A stretch of 64,000 nucleotides of DNA from Enterobacteriaceae bacterium UBA7338 (GCA_002480085.1 DKPJ01000012.1:158629-222628); one strand, 5' to 3'; shown: positions 1-8,803, counted from the first letter of the stretch. Translations and numbers: made by a program. Notes: generated by a model not told the origin, from the letters alone.

Positions 1-1
1 G

Positions 2-688
2 GGGGCGGTGCTCTCTCTTGCGCTCGGCAAACACTTTCCTATTCTTGATGGTAACGTGAAGCGCGTGCTGGCCCGCTGCTACGCCGTTGACGGCTGGCCG
101 GGCCGCAAAGAGGTGGAGAAGCGCCTGTGGGAGATCAGCGAAAAGGTGACGCCCGCCGAGGGCGTGGCGCAGTTTAACCAGGCGATGATGGATCTTGGCG
201 CAACGGTCTGCACCCGCTCAAAGCCGAAGTGTACGCTCTGCCCGCTGAACACCGGCTGCATCGCCTATGCCAACGGCAGCTGGGCGCAGTACCCTGGCAA
301 AAAGCCGAAGCAAACGCTGCCGGAGCGCAGCGGTTTTCTGCTGCTGATGCAGCACGGCGAGACGGTCTGGCTTGAGCGCCGGCCGCCAACCGGCCTGTGG
401 GGTGGCCTCTACTGCTTCCCGCAGTTCAGCGATGACGCGGCCCTGCGTGACTGGCTGGCGCAACGGCAGATTCAGGCCGATACTCTTACCGAGCTGAACG
501 GATTCCGCCATACATTCAGCCATTTCCATCTGGATATTGTGCCGATGTGGCTTCCCGTGTCCTCCTTCACGTCATGCATGGATGAGGGAACAGGTCTCTG
601 GTATAACTTAGCCCAGCCGCCGTCGGTGGGCCTGGCCGCGCCGGTAGAGCGCCTGTTACAACAATTACGCGCGGGCGCACCCGTTTAG
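2..688 (+). CDS. mutY: adenine DNA glycosylase MutY, 5'-truncated by window edge
   Basis: MutY removes adenine mispaired with 8-oxoguanine or guanine in base excision repair. The frame is open from the first bases, so the N-terminal part of the catalytic domain lies outside the window. What remains begins in the helix-hairpin-helix region and includes LDGNVKRVLAR, which holds the catalytic aspartate. The 4Fe-4S ligand pattern follows (CTRSKPKCTLCPLNTGC, C-x6-C-x2-C-x5-C). The C-terminal half is the MutT-like domain that reads 8-oxoG and ends GAPV, as in E. coli. The internal GTG at position 8 is not a real start. yggX follows after 25 bases, the same order as in E. coli. Confidence 0.97.
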   Translation, partial: GAVLSLALGKHFPILDGNVKRVLARCYAVDGWPGRKEVEKRLWEISEKVTPAEGVAQFNQAMMDLGATVCTRSKPKCTLCPLNTGCIAYANGSWAQYPGKKPKQTLPERSGFLLLMQHGETVWLERRPPTGLWGGLYCFPQFSDDAALRDWLAQRQIQADTLTELNGFRHTFSHFHLDIVPMWLPVSSFTSCMDEGTGLWYNLAQPPSVGLAAPVERLLQQLRAGAPV

Positions 689-713
689 CGCCGCGACATC
701 ACGAGGAGTGACC

Positions 714-983
714 ATGAGCAGAACTATTTTTTGTACCTTCCTGGGCCGCGAAGCGGAAGGCCAGGATTTCCAGCTCTATCCGGGCGATCTGGGCAAGCGG
801 ATCTACAATGAGATCTCCAAAGAAGCCTGGTCCCAGTGGCAGCAGAAGCAGACCATGCTCATCAATGAGAAGAAGCTCAACATGATGAACGTGGAGCACC
901 GCAAGCTGCTGGAAGAGGAGATGGTGAACTTCCTGTTCGAAGGGAAGGACGTGCACATCGAAGGCTATAAGCCACAAGATTAA
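714..983 (+). CDS. yggX: Fe(II)-trafficking protein YggX
   Basis: A small cytosolic protein of 89 residues that protects iron-sulfur clusters from oxidative damage. It has the conserved CTFLGREAEG start with the single early cysteine, and a helical body (KLNMMNVEHRKLLEEEM). The ATG at 714 is chosen because an AGGAG sits six bases before it and the product then starts MSRTIFC as in E. coli. The GTG six bases upstream lies inside the ribosome binding site. It is co-directional with mutY and probably shares its transcript, and a strong hairpin terminator follows the stop codon. Confidence 0.97.
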   Translation: MSRTIFCTFLGREAEGQDFQLYPGDLGKRIYNEISKEAWSQWQQKQTMLINEKKLNMMNVEHRKLLEEEMVNFLFEGKDVHIEGYKPQD

Positions 984-1002
984 GGGCCGCGGCCCTTTTT
1001 TT
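984..1002 (+). terminator. Rho-independent terminator after yggX
   Basis: A self-complementary GGGCCGCGGCCC is followed at once by seven T residues. It begins right after the yggX stop codon and separates mutY-yggX from mltC. Confidence 0.85.
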
Positions 1003-1042
1003 GGAAAGAATAACGACTTAACACAACATACATCCAGGAATG

Positions 1043-2131
1043 ATGAAAAAATATTTAGCGCTAGCCCTTATTGCGCCGTTGCTCATCTCGTGTTCCAGTT
1101 CCAATAAAAAGGGCGATAGCTATAACGAAGCCTGGGTAAAGGACACCAACGGTTTTGATATCCTGATGGGTCAGTTTGCCCATAACATCGAAAACATCTG
1201 GGGATTTAACGAAGTCCTGATTGCCGGTCCCAAGGACTACGTTAAGTATACCGACCAGTATCAAACCCGCAGCCACATCAACTTTGATGCCGGGACGATC
1301 ACCATCGAGACCATTGCCGGTACCGAGCCGGCGGCGCACCTGCGCCAGGCGATTATCAAGACCCTGCTGATGGGCGACGATCCCGGCTCTATCGATCTCT
1401 ACTCCGACGTTGATGATATCCAGATCTCTAAGCAACCGTTCCTCTATGGCCAGGTGGTGGATAACAACGGCGAGGCGATCCGCTGGCAGTGGCGCGCCGA
1501 GAAGTATGCCGACTATCTGCTGCAAAACCAGATGAAGAGCCGCACCAACGGCCTGAAGATCATCTACAGCGTGACCATTAATCTGGTGGCGAACCACCTC
1601 GACAAGCGTGCGCATAAGTACGTGGGCATGGTGCGCCAGTCGGCACGCAAGTATGGCGTGGACGAGTCGCTGATTCTGGCGATTATGCAGACTGAATCCT
1701 CATTCAACCCCTACGCGGTCAGCCGTTCCGATGCGCTGGGCCTGATGCAGGTGGTGCAGCACAGCGCCGGTAAGGATGTCTTCCGGGCGCAGGGTCGTTC
1801 CGGCATGCCGGACCGCGGCTTCCTGTTCGATCCTGCCAGCAATATCGATACCGGTACCGCCTATCTGGCGATGCTGAGCAACGTCTACCTCTCCGGCATC
1901 AGCAACCCCACCTCACGCCGCTACGCGGTGATCACCGCCTACAACGGCGGCGCGGGCAGCGTGCTGCGGGTCTTCTCTAATGACAAGGTGCAGGCGGCAA
2001 ACATCATCAACAACATGTCGCCGGGCGATGTGTATGAGACGCTCACCACTCGCCACCCGTCGGCTGAGTCGCGCCGCTACCTTTACAAGGTCAATACGGC
2101 GCAGAAGGGGTATCGTGGGGGCAGGATTTAA
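1043..2131 (+). CDS. mltC: membrane-bound lytic murein transglycosylase C
   Basis: An outer-membrane lipoprotein that cleaves peptidoglycan glycan strands to 1,6-anhydromuropeptides. It has a lipoprotein signal with lipobox LLISC (Cys17), an N-terminal DUF3393 domain and a C-terminal SLT domain. The SLT domain contains the catalytic glutamate in QTESSFNPYAVS, then ALGLMQV and AYNGGAG motifs. At 362 residues it is close to E. coli MltC. Two ATG codons are adjacent; the second gives MKKYLALALIAPLL, as in the family. In E. coli nupG follows, but here the next gene is the convergent speC, separated only by a REP element. Confidence 0.97.
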   Translation: MKKYLALALIAPLLISCSSSNKKGDSYNEAWVKDTNGFDILMGQFAHNIENIWGFNEVLIAGPKDYVKYTDQYQTRSHINFDAGTITIETIAGTEPAAHLRQAIIKTLLMGDDPGSIDLYSDVDDIQISKQPFLYGQVVDNNGEAIRWQWRAEKYADYLLQNQMKSRTNGLKIIYSVTINLVANHLDKRAHKYVGMVRQSARKYGVDESLILAIMQTESSFNPYAVSRSDALGLMQVVQHSAGKDVFRAQGRSGMPDRGFLFDPASNIDTGTAYLAMLSNVYLSGISNPTSRRYAVITAYNGGAGSVLRVFSNDKVQAANIINNMSPGDVYETLTTRHPSAESRRYLYKVNTAQKGYRGGRI

Positions 2132-2144
2132 GCCGTAATAAAAA

Positions 2145-2176
2145 CGCCGGGTGGCGCTGCGCTTACCCGGCCTACG
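2145..2176. repeat. REP element overlapping the 3' end of speC
   Basis: A palindromic unit of the classic enterobacterial REP type (GCCGGGTGGCGCTGCGC then TTACCCGGCCTACG). It lies between the convergent mltC and speC genes. The speC stop codon (minus strand, 2172-2174) falls inside the REP tail. Confidence 0.85.
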
Positions 2177-4313
2177 CCTGCTGTATGACGTATCCGTATA
2201 AACGCTTGATCCCGTCGGGGTCGGTTTCGCTATAGACCCCCTGCAGCTCCGGCGAGAAGCCCGGCAGCAGGTTGACCCCCTCCTCCAGCGCCAGGAAGTA
2301 ACGCTGGACCGCCCCGCCCCAGATCTCACCCGGCACCACGCAGAGCACGCCCGGCGGATAGGGCAGCGCCCCCTCGGCGGCAATGCGCCCTTCCGCCTCG
2401 CTGATGCGCACCAGCTCTACGTTGCCACGAATAAATTCGCTGTTGGCATCCTGCGGATTCATCGCCACCGGCGGCAGACTCTGCTGGCGGAACATCGCCT
2501 TCTGCAGATCCTTCACGCCAAAGCTGACATAGAGATCGTGCATCTCCTGGCACAGCTCGCGCAGGGTGTAGTCGCGGTAGCGCACCGGATACTTATTGAA
2601 GATGGTCGGCAGCACGTCGGCCAGCGGCGTATCATCCTCAATATGCTGCTCGAACTGCGCCAGCATCGCCACCAGCTGAGCGAGCTTATCCTCGCTCTCG
2701 GCGGGGGTCAGCAGGAAGAGGATCGAGTTGAGATCGCACTTCTCCGGCACGATGCCGTTCTCACGTAGGTAGTGGGCCAGAATAGTGGCCGGAATACCAA
2801 ACTCGCTGTATTCGCCGGTCTCCGCGTCGATACCCGGCGTGGTCAGCAGCAGCTTGCAGGGATCGACAAAGTACTGATCGCGGGCGTAACCCTCAAAGCC
2901 GTGCCACGCCGCGCCCGGCTCAAAGCTGAAGAAGCGGCGCTCGCTGGCGATGGCGTGAGTGGGATGATCCTGCCACGGACGCCCGGCCACCTCTGGCGGT
3001 ACAAAGGGTTTGATCATCTTGCAGTTGGCGATGATCGCCTTGCGCGCCTCAATCCCAACCGCGACACACTCGGCCCACAGGCGACGGCCGCTCTCCCCTT
3101 CGTGAATTTTGGCGTTCACATCAAGGGCGGCGAACAGCGGATAGAACGGGCTGGTAGAGGCGTGAAGCATAAAGGCGTTGTTCAGCCGCTTGTGCGGGCA
3201 GAAGCGCGCCTGGCCGCGCAGGTGGTTATCTTTTTTGTGGATCTGCGAGGTCTGAGAGAAACCGGCCTGCTGCTTGTGCACCGACTGGGTAACAAAGATC
3301 CCCGGATCGTTCTCGTTAAGATCGAGCAGCAGCGGCGAGCAGTCCGCCATCATTGGGATAAACTGCTCGTAGCCCACCCACGCGGAGTCAAACAGCACGT
3401 AGTCACACAGCGCGCCGATCTTATCGATCACCTGGCGGGCGTTATAGATCGTGCCGTCGTAGGTGCCGAGCTGGATCACCGCCAGGCGGAACGGGCGTGG
3501 GGCATCGGCTTTTTCCGGCGCAACGGCGCGGATCCGCTCGCGCAGGTACTTCTCATCGAAACAGTGGGCGTCGATCCCGCCAATAAAGCCGAACGGGTTG
3601 CGGGCGGCCTCCAGGTAGACCGGCGTGGCCCCCGCCTGAATAAGCGCCCCGTGGTGGTTCGACTTATGGTTATTGCGATCGAACAGCACCAGATCGCCGC
3701 GCGTCAGCAGTGCGTTAGTGACCACTTTGTTGGCCGCCGAGGTGCCGTTGAGCACGAAGTAGGTTTTGTCGGCGTTAAACACTTTGGCGGCAAATTTTTG
3801 CGCGTGCTTGGCGGAGCCTTCGTGGATCAGCAGATCCCCCAGCTTGACGTCGGCGTTGCACATATCGGCACGAAAGACGTTTTCGCCAAAGAAATCGAAG
3901 AACTGGCGGCCCGCCGGGTGCTTTTTGAAGAATGCGCCATGCTGATGGCCCGGACAGGCGAAGGTGCTATTATCCATCGCCACGTACTGGCTCAGAGTGT
4001 CGAAAAACGGCGGCAGCAGGTTCTCTTCATAGCGGCAGGCGGCGGCTTCCAGCTCCAGCATCGCCTGCTCTCTGCCGTTAATCACCGCATCAACGCCTGC
4101 GGGCGTATCCTTCCCCTCGTCGGCAAACATAAACACCGGCAGGTTAAAGCCGGTGCGCTTGAGCAGGGCGAGGATGCCGCTCTGGCTCTCCGCCCGCGTA
4201 ATGACGACTGCCGCCACATCGGTAAAGTCCGTGTTGTCCAGCGTCACTACTTCACGGTGCGTGGAGAGCGCAGAGACCAGCTCGCGGCCGGCGGCAATTT
4301 TCATCGTTTTCAT
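2172..4313 (-). CDS. speC: constitutive ornithine decarboxylase SpeC
   Basis: A PLP enzyme that converts ornithine to putrescine, the first step of the direct polyamine pathway. Its 713 residues contain an N-terminal wing domain, the PLP-binding core with the Schiff-base lysine in TQSVHKQQAGFSQ, and HEGSAK and CPGHQHGAFF motifs. It matches the biosynthetic rather than the degradative SpeF form. The C-terminus reads YGYVIQQA and its last codons and stop are encoded in REP DNA, so the tail differs from the E. coli YGYVLK ending. It is transcribed toward mltC, and the roughly 270-base upstream region holds two short inverted repeats. Confidence 0.97.
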   Translation of the reverse strand: MKTMKIAAGRELVSALSTHREVVTLDNTDFTDVAAVVITRAESQSGILALLKRTGFNLPVFMFADEGKDTPAGVDAVINGREQAMLELEAAACRYEENLLPPFFDTLSQYVAMDNSTFACPGHQHGAFFKKHPAGRQFFDFFGENVFRADMCNADVKLGDLLIHEGSAKHAQKFAAKVFNADKTYFVLNGTSAANKVVTNALLTRGDLVLFDRNNHKSNHHGALIQAGATPVYLEAARNPFGFIGGIDAHCFDEKYLRERIRAVAPEKADAPRPFRLAVIQLGTYDGTIYNARQVIDKIGALCDYVLFDSAWVGYEQFIPMMADCSPLLLDLNENDPGIFVTQSVHKQQAGFSQTSQIHKKDNHLRGQARFCPHKRLNNAFMLHASTSPFYPLFAALDVNAKIHEGESGRRLWAECVAVGIEARKAIIANCKMIKPFVPPEVAGRPWQDHPTHAIASERRFFSFEPGAAWHGFEGYARDQYFVDPCKLLLTTPGIDAETGEYSEFGIPATILAHYLRENGIVPEKCDLNSILFLLTPAESEDKLAQLVAMLAQFEQHIEDDTPLADVLPTIFNKYPVRYRDYTLRELCQEMHDLYVSFGVKDLQKAMFRQQSLPPVAMNPQDANSEFIRGNVELVRISEAEGRIAAEGALPYPPGVLCVVPGEIWGGAVQRYFLALEEGVNLLPGFSPELQGVYSETDPDGIKRLYGYVIQQA

Positions 4314-4334
4314 AAGCTATGGGTAACCGTTAGC

Positions 4335-4350
4335 CTCACCGCATGGTGAG
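4335..4350. promoter_or_regulatory. inverted repeat in the speC leader
   Basis: A perfect six-base inverted repeat, CTCACC-GCAT-GGTGAG, about 22 bases upstream of the speC start. It would form a small hairpin in the speC 5' untranslated region. Its function is unknown. Confidence 0.4.
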
Positions 4351-4382
4351 AAGAGTCGGGATCGGCAACGTACGGGCAGAGG

Positions 4383-4400
4383 ATCGCATAACTATGCGAT
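4383..4400. promoter_or_regulatory. inverted repeat upstream of speC
   Basis: A perfect eight-base inverted repeat ATCGCATA-AC-TATGCGAT about 70 bases upstream of speC. It could be an operator or part of a leader hairpin. No known regulator is assigned. Confidence 0.4.
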
Positions 4401-4586
4401 GCGTCTGGCGAGCAAATCGATGTGCCATCCAGCAGCCCCCCGTTGTTTAATAGAGAGTGGAAAGGAGAAATTTCGCGCAATCATGTCACTTTTAATCTGC
4501 CCATGCAACCCACAATCGGCGCTTAAAATCTGCCGTTTTTCGGCATACTATGCAGCTATATAAATCGATACTGCAGGAGAAACAGC

Positions 4587-5303
4587 GTGCTAACCGGACC
4601 CTTTATTAATGCCGCCGCCGTGCTGATTGGCGGGACAATTGGCGCAGTGCTGAGCCAGCGGCTGCCGGAGCGTGTGCGCACCTCCATGCCCGCCATCTTT
4701 GGCCTCTGCTCGCTCGGCATTGGCATTCTGCTGGTGGTGAAGTGCGTTAACCTGCCGGTGATGGTATTGGCGACGCTGCTCGGCACGCTGATTGGCGAGG
4801 TATGCTACGTCGAACGCGGGATCGGCGGCGCGGTTAACGGTCTGCGCCGGCTGGTGCAGCGCGGCGGCAAGCAGGATGCCCCTGCTGCCCATGAGACCTT
4901 TATTCAGAGCCTGGTCGCGATCATTATCCTCTTCTGCGCCAGCGGCACCGGGATCTTCGGTGCGATGCGCGAGGGGATGACCGGCGATGCCAGCATCCTG
5001 ATCGCCAAAGCCTTTCTCGATTTCTTTACCGCCGTGATTTTTGCCACCTCGCTGGGTATTGCGGTGGCGGCCATCTCAATACCGATGCTGCTTATTCAGC
5101 TCAGCCTGGGGGCTTGCGCCACGCTGGTGATGCCCCTGACGACGCCTGGGATGATGGGCGATTTTACCGCCGTCGGCGGGATCCTGCTGCTGGCTACCGG
5201 GCTGCGGATCTGCGGCATTAAGATGTTTGCCGTCGCTAACATGCTGCCCGCGCTGGTTATTGCCATGCCGCTCTCCGCCGCCTGGACCGCATTTTTTGCC
5301 TGA
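4587..5303 (+). CDS. yqgA: inner-membrane protein YqgA (DUF554)
   Basis: A 238-residue polytopic membrane protein of the DUF554 family, with function not established. Hydrophobic segments lie at about residues 5-25, 35-75, 105-125, 140-190 and 200-235. It matches E. coli YqgA closely, including GPFINAAAVLIGG at the start and ATGLRICGIKMF near the end. The start has GGAG seven bases upstream (GCAGGAGAAACAGC). The start codon is read as GTG or the adjacent codon in the same frame, giving MLTGPFINA. It is divergent from speC and lies upstream of tRNA-Phe, as in E. coli. Confidence 0.92.
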   Translation: MLTGPFINAAAVLIGGTIGAVLSQRLPERVRTSMPAIFGLCSLGIGILLVVKCVNLPVMVLATLLGTLIGEVCYVERGIGGAVNGLRRLVQRGGKQDAPAAHETFIQSLVAIIILFCASGTGIFGAMREGMTGDASILIAKAFLDFFTAVIFATSLGIAVAAISIPMLLIQLSLGACATLVMPLTTPGMMGDFTAVGGILLLATGLRICGIKMFAVANMLPALVIAMPLSAAWTAFFA

Positions 5304-5369
5304 TAAGGGGTGCAGAAACGGTAAAGTGGTGATAGATTGTGCAGTCTGCAACGATTTAGATAAATTTCG

Positions 5370-5398
5370 TTGACGACACGAGGCGAATCGGTTTTAAT
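5370..5398 (+). promoter_or_regulatory. sigma-70 promoter of tRNA-Phe, stringent type
   Basis: A -35 TTGACG (5370-5375) is separated by exactly 17 bases from a -10 TTTAAT (5393-5398). It is followed by the GC-rich discriminator GCGCCCC typical of stable RNA promoters under ppGpp control. The mature tRNA begins at 5409. Confidence 0.8.
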
Positions 5399-5408
5399 GC
5401 GCCCCGTT

Positions 5409-5484
5409 GCCCGGATAGCTCAGTCGGTAGAGCAGGGGATTGAAAATCCCCGTGTCCTTGGTTCGATTCCGAGTCCGGGCACCA
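5409..5484 (+). tRNA. pheV: tRNA-Phe (anticodon GAA)
   Basis: A 76-nt tRNA with complete cloverleaf. It has acceptor GCCCGGA pairing with TCCGGGC, a D-loop with AGCTCAGTCGGTAGAGC, an anticodon loop TTGAAAA giving GAA, and the T-loop GGTTCGATTCC. CCA is encoded. Position after yqgA matches pheV of E. coli, a well-known integration hotspot, and accessory genes follow here. I saw no second copy of the tRNA 3' end within the window. Confidence 0.97.
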
Positions 5485-5494
5485 CTTATTCTTA

Positions 5495-5522
5495 ACCCTC
5501 GCCTGCGGCGGGGGTTTTTTCG
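5495..5522 (+). terminator. terminator of tRNA-Phe
   Basis: An ACCCTCGCC-TGC-GGCGGGGGT hairpin is followed by a run of six T residues, starting about 10 bases after the tRNA CCA end. Confidence 0.85.
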
Positions 5523-5981
5523 TTCTGGAGAACGGACTCTCCATCGAACTGCACTCTCCTACCGTTGTCGCCACTCTCTGCCCTACCTCTAACAGGCCGT
5601 CCGGGTCTACTTAGCAACAATGAAAATAATATTACGGTTAACTTTATAAATTAATATAGATCACAGAGAAGAGCATTTTACTGAACTCCTTACCGTTACC
5701 GATATAACAAAAAAAATACCGTCCTAACCCCCTCACCTATAATGCCATTAACACCACAGCAATATAAAATATTCATCTTGCGTCAACCTCTCAGTTAATA
5801 GCATCTATTTTCAATGACGCTTTGCTTAGCAATGAGGCCACAGGTAATTAGAGCCAGAAATTAACCCCGAGAGAACAATACTACCAACTTTACCAGGCAG
5901 CAAAATGCTTGCCTGAACGGCTCGCCTATGGGATGATATGCAGCCTTAAGCTCCCGACATTCCTCAAGATTAGATAACCCC
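5523..5981. other. AT-rich intergenic region upstream of the gtr-like cluster
   Basis: About 460 bases without a supported gene. Base composition becomes clearly AT-rich from about 5620 on, marking the left edge of the accessory block behind tRNA-Phe. It presumably carries the promoter for the glucosylation genes, but no convincing -35/-10 pair could be singled out. No tRNA-derived attachment repeat was seen. Confidence 0.5.
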
Positions 5982-7295
5982 ATGCCAATACTAAAAAGTT
6001 GTATAAAAGCAGCGCTCCCGCAAGTTGTTTTGGCCACGCTAGGACTGATAATCACCTTACGAGCATTCTTTCCTGGATTAGTCAGCAGCGACGCATTGGA
6101 TCAATACCAGCAAGGGACAAGTTTTATTTTCAATGATTGGCACCCACCGATCATGGGTTTTATCTGGGCCATCACCAATGACTGGATACCTGGACCATTT
6201 GGGATGCTGTTACTTGAATGTATTTTGTATTGGGGAGCTTTGTTACTCCTGTCCCTCTCCATCCCCCAGACCCATAGAAAGCTCTCAATAGCCGTTCTTG
6301 TCGTTGGCTTTATGCCGTTTACAGTCGGTACACTTGGTCATATATGGAAAGATGTACTTCATGGGGTCACCTGGCTCTGTGCCGTAGGGCTTATTGCTGT
6401 GGCCGATGCGCGAAAGGAAGGACGACAGAAAAAACTTCTGCTTCTGGCTGGATTTTTACTCTTGATCGGAAGCATGACCCGCTTCAATGCGGTATTTGGT
6501 CTGTTACCACTGGTCTGGTTGCTTTTCAATAAAACCAAAATTTACGCAGCGAAAAAATGGATAATTATTTTTTTCATTTTCCCGGCGTTTACCGTTCTAT
6601 CAACGGCAGCCTTTAACTATGGCTTTTTAAATTCCACGAAATCTCATGTATACCAGTCACTGATAGTTTTCGATATTGGTGGGATTTCCCATTTTACTGA
6701 GAAAGACTATTTTAAAGAAGAGTGGCATAGCGATGAAAAAAGCGAGTTTCTTACAACCTGCTATCATGCCAGCGCATGGGACGGGTACGCCTGGGGGCCT
6801 TGTGGTTTTGTTCTACAGAAACTACTCACTTCAGGCTCCTGGAGTGACGGCTCGTTAATGAAAAAGTGGCTTAGCGCCATTTACGATGAGCCAGGCGCCT
6901 ACCTGAAGCACCGATTCGGAAATTACATGAGGCTGTTATGGCATCCAAATTCCGTTCTGGAAGATCAAACGGCAAATAATACGCTGGGCTTTAAGTATGA
7001 AAAAACAGGTCTGTTCAGAGTGCTCCAGGCGACAACGAACTTACTTAAGCATACGCCCTTTTTCAAACCCGGATTCTGGCTTATCGCCTCCTTGCTATTT
7101 ACGCTGTATGGCCTATTTGCCCGCAAAAGTTTTTCCAGGGATATTTTTCTTGCATTGAACATGTCAAGCTTCCTGTATCTTCTTGCGTACCTTTTCGTCG
7201 GTGTTGCCTCAGATTTTAGATACGCATACTGGTCAATTCTGGCAACGTCAGCAAGCTTGCCGTTTGTCTTACTGTATAAAAAAACAACGAAATAA
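5982..7295 (+). CDS. GtrC-like polytopic membrane glycosyltransferase
   Basis: A 437-residue membrane protein with about nine or ten hydrophobic segments spread over the whole length. An acidic motif in the first predicted periplasmic loop (SSDALDQYQQG, then NDWHPP) resembles the catalytic first loop of GT-C glycosyltransferases. The next two genes are GtrB and GtrA, so it probably acts as the serotype-specific transferase. That enzyme moves glucose from undecaprenyl phosphate to O-antigen in the periplasm. Specific acceptor and linkage cannot be read from sequence. Codon use is AT-richer than the core genes, consistent with transfer. It ends 15 bases before the chosen gtrB start. Confidence 0.65.
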   Translation: MPILKSCIKAALPQVVLATLGLIITLRAFFPGLVSSDALDQYQQGTSFIFNDWHPPIMGFIWAITNDWIPGPFGMLLLECILYWGALLLLSLSIPQTHRKLSIAVLVVGFMPFTVGTLGHIWKDVLHGVTWLCAVGLIAVADARKEGRQKKLLLLAGFLLLIGSMTRFNAVFGLLPLVWLLFNKTKIYAAKKWIIIFFIFPAFTVLSTAAFNYGFLNSTKSHVYQSLIVFDIGGISHFTEKDYFKEEWHSDEKSEFLTTCYHASAWDGYAWGPCGFVLQKLLTSGSWSDGSLMKKWLSAIYDEPGAYLKHRFGNYMRLLWHPNSVLEDQTANNTLGFKYEKTGLFRVLQATTNLLKHTPFFKPGFWLIASLLFTLYGLFARKSFSRDIFLALNMSSFLYLLAYLFVGVASDFRYAYWSILATSASLPFVLLYKKTTK

Positions 7296-7310
7296 TTGAA
7301 TGAGGTTAGT

Positions 7311-8267
7311 ATGTATTATCGTGGTCAGCATGTGGCGTTAATCGTTCCCTGTTACAACGAAGAAGCAGCAATCGAAGCAGTAGTTCATGGGTTTCGTGAT
7401 GCCATGCCAGAGATTGATGTCTACGTTTTTGATAACAACTCGACGGATCGAACAGTTCAGGTTGCGACAAATGCCGGAGCCAAAGTTGTTTCTGTGCAGC
7501 TGGCAGGAAAAGGAAATGTTGTGCGCCGCATGTTTGCCGATGTCGATGCTGACATTTATGTCATGGTAGATGGAGATGCTACGTATGATGCAGGTGCGGT
7601 CCGAAGCCTTGTCGATAAACTGCTGGATCACCATCTTGATATGGTAGTCGGCTGCAGAGAAACCAAAGAAGAAATTGCAGGAGAGGCCTACAGACATGGA
7701 CATCAGTGGGGCAACTATGTTTTGACAAAGAGCGTCGTTAAGATGTTCGGAGGCAATTTCACTGACATGCTTTCTGGCTACCGGGCTTTCACGCGGAGAT
7801 ACGCAAAATCATTTCCCGCCCTTTCCAATGGCTTTGAAATTGAAACTGAGCTGACAGTACACGCTCTGGAGCTCCGTATGCCGTATGGAGAGGTAATGAC
7901 AGCCTACGGAGCGCGCCCGGAAGGATCTGTTAGCAAGCTGTCTACATATCGGGATGGCTGGAGAATATTAAAAACGATCGGCCAGCTCTATATCAGCGAA
8001 CGTCCTTTTGCCTTCTTTGGTATTTGTGCCTTGGTTCTGGCATTGATATCAATATTGCTTGGATTCCCGCTGCTGACGGAGTATCTACGTAATGGGCTTG
8101 TGCCGCGGTTGCCAACTGCCGTACTGGCAGCATCGATCATGATGTCTGCGGCGTTATCATTCGTTTGCGGGTTAATCCTGGACAACGTGACCCGTGGCCG
8201 GCACGAAACGAAACGATTGGTCTATCTCGCGATCCCAAGACCGCGTGTGGATGCAAAGAAAAAATGA
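7311..8267 (+). CDS. gtrB: bactoprenol glucosyltransferase GtrB
   Basis: A GT2 enzyme that moves glucose from UDP-glucose to undecaprenyl phosphate on the cytoplasmic face. Of its 318 residues the N-terminal two thirds are the GT-A fold, with VALIVPCYNEE, FDNNSTDRT and the metal-binding VMVDGDATYD motif. Two hydrophobic segments near residues 235-255 and 270-295 anchor it to the membrane. The ATG at 7311 is chosen over an upstream in-frame TTG (7296) because GAGG sits five bases before it. Its stop codon overlaps the gtrA start as ATGA. It is the middle gene of the gtr-like cluster. Confidence 0.87.
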   Translation: MYYRGQHVALIVPCYNEEAAIEAVVHGFRDAMPEIDVYVFDNNSTDRTVQVATNAGAKVVSVQLAGKGNVVRRMFADVDADIYVMVDGDATYDAGAVRSLVDKLLDHHLDMVVGCRETKEEIAGEAYRHGHQWGNYVLTKSVVKMFGGNFTDMLSGYRAFTRRYAKSFPALSNGFEIETELTVHALELRMPYGEVMTAYGARPEGSVSKLSTYRDGWRILKTIGQLYISERPFAFFGICALVLALISILLGFPLLTEYLRNGLVPRLPTAVLAASIMMSAALSFVCGLILDNVTRGRHETKRLVYLAIPRPRVDAKKK

Positions 8268-8665
8268 AAATTCTGAGAGAATTTTTTTTCTTCGGGATTA
8301 GTGGCGTTATTGGTTTCCTGGTTGATACCGCGGTGCTGTACCTTTTACGCGAATATTGCGGGCCATTCATTGCCCGTGGTTTCTCATTTTGCGCCGCCGT
8401 TTTCGTGACCTGGCTCTTCAATCGCGCTATTACGTTCAAGCAAAAGCGCTCAGGGATGAAGCCGAAAAACGAATTTTTTTCATATTTATTTCTTATGCTG
8501 GGTGGTGGCGTAGTCAATTATGCCGTCTACAGTTGGCTTATCACCGCATATAAAATAGCGCTGGAAAATCCGGTTATCGGTGTTGCAGCAGGAAGTATCG
8601 CTGGCATGGTAGTCAATATCGCGACGTCAAAGTTTATCTTGTTTCGCAAAGATGCAGGCTCGTAA
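8264..8665 (+). CDS. gtrA: GtrA-family flippase
   Basis: A 133-residue protein with four hydrophobic helices of the GtrA/DPMS1 family, thought to flip undecaprenyl-phosphate-glucose across the inner membrane. Family features include FFFFGISGVIGFLVDTAVLYLL at the start, the FNRAITF segment in the middle and NIATSKFILFR at the end. The ATG at 8264 overlaps the gtrB stop by four bases, indicating translational coupling. Longer in-frame extension into gtrB is rejected. In phage and Shigella clusters the order is gtrA-gtrB-gtrC; here it is reversed. Confidence 0.87.
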   Translation: MKILREFFFFGISGVIGFLVDTAVLYLLREYCGPFIARGFSFCAAVFVTWLFNRAITFKQKRSGMKPKNEFFSYLFLMLGGGVVNYAVYSWLITAYKIALENPVIGVAAGSIAGMVVNIATSKFILFRKDAGS

Positions 8666-8803
8666 CTATTCTGGCCGTCTTAGTGTCATTAAGGCCTTTT
8701 TACCCGCTATCGATTGATAATCCTGAAGGCCAGAGGCCGCCCCTGCCGCAAAGCAGAAGGCGGCTTTATTCAGGGATTTCCTGTCTACGTCACTCCAGAT
8801 CCA

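Noticed and set aside
2772..4349. 525-codon open frame on the plus strand opposite speC
   Set aside because: It is a shadow of speC, which matches a known enzyme along its whole length; the shadow has no ribosome binding site or recognisable domain.
5409..5484. tRNA-Phe as the attachment site of a resident prophage or integrative element
   Set aside because: No integrase and no second copy of the tRNA 3' end were found in the window.
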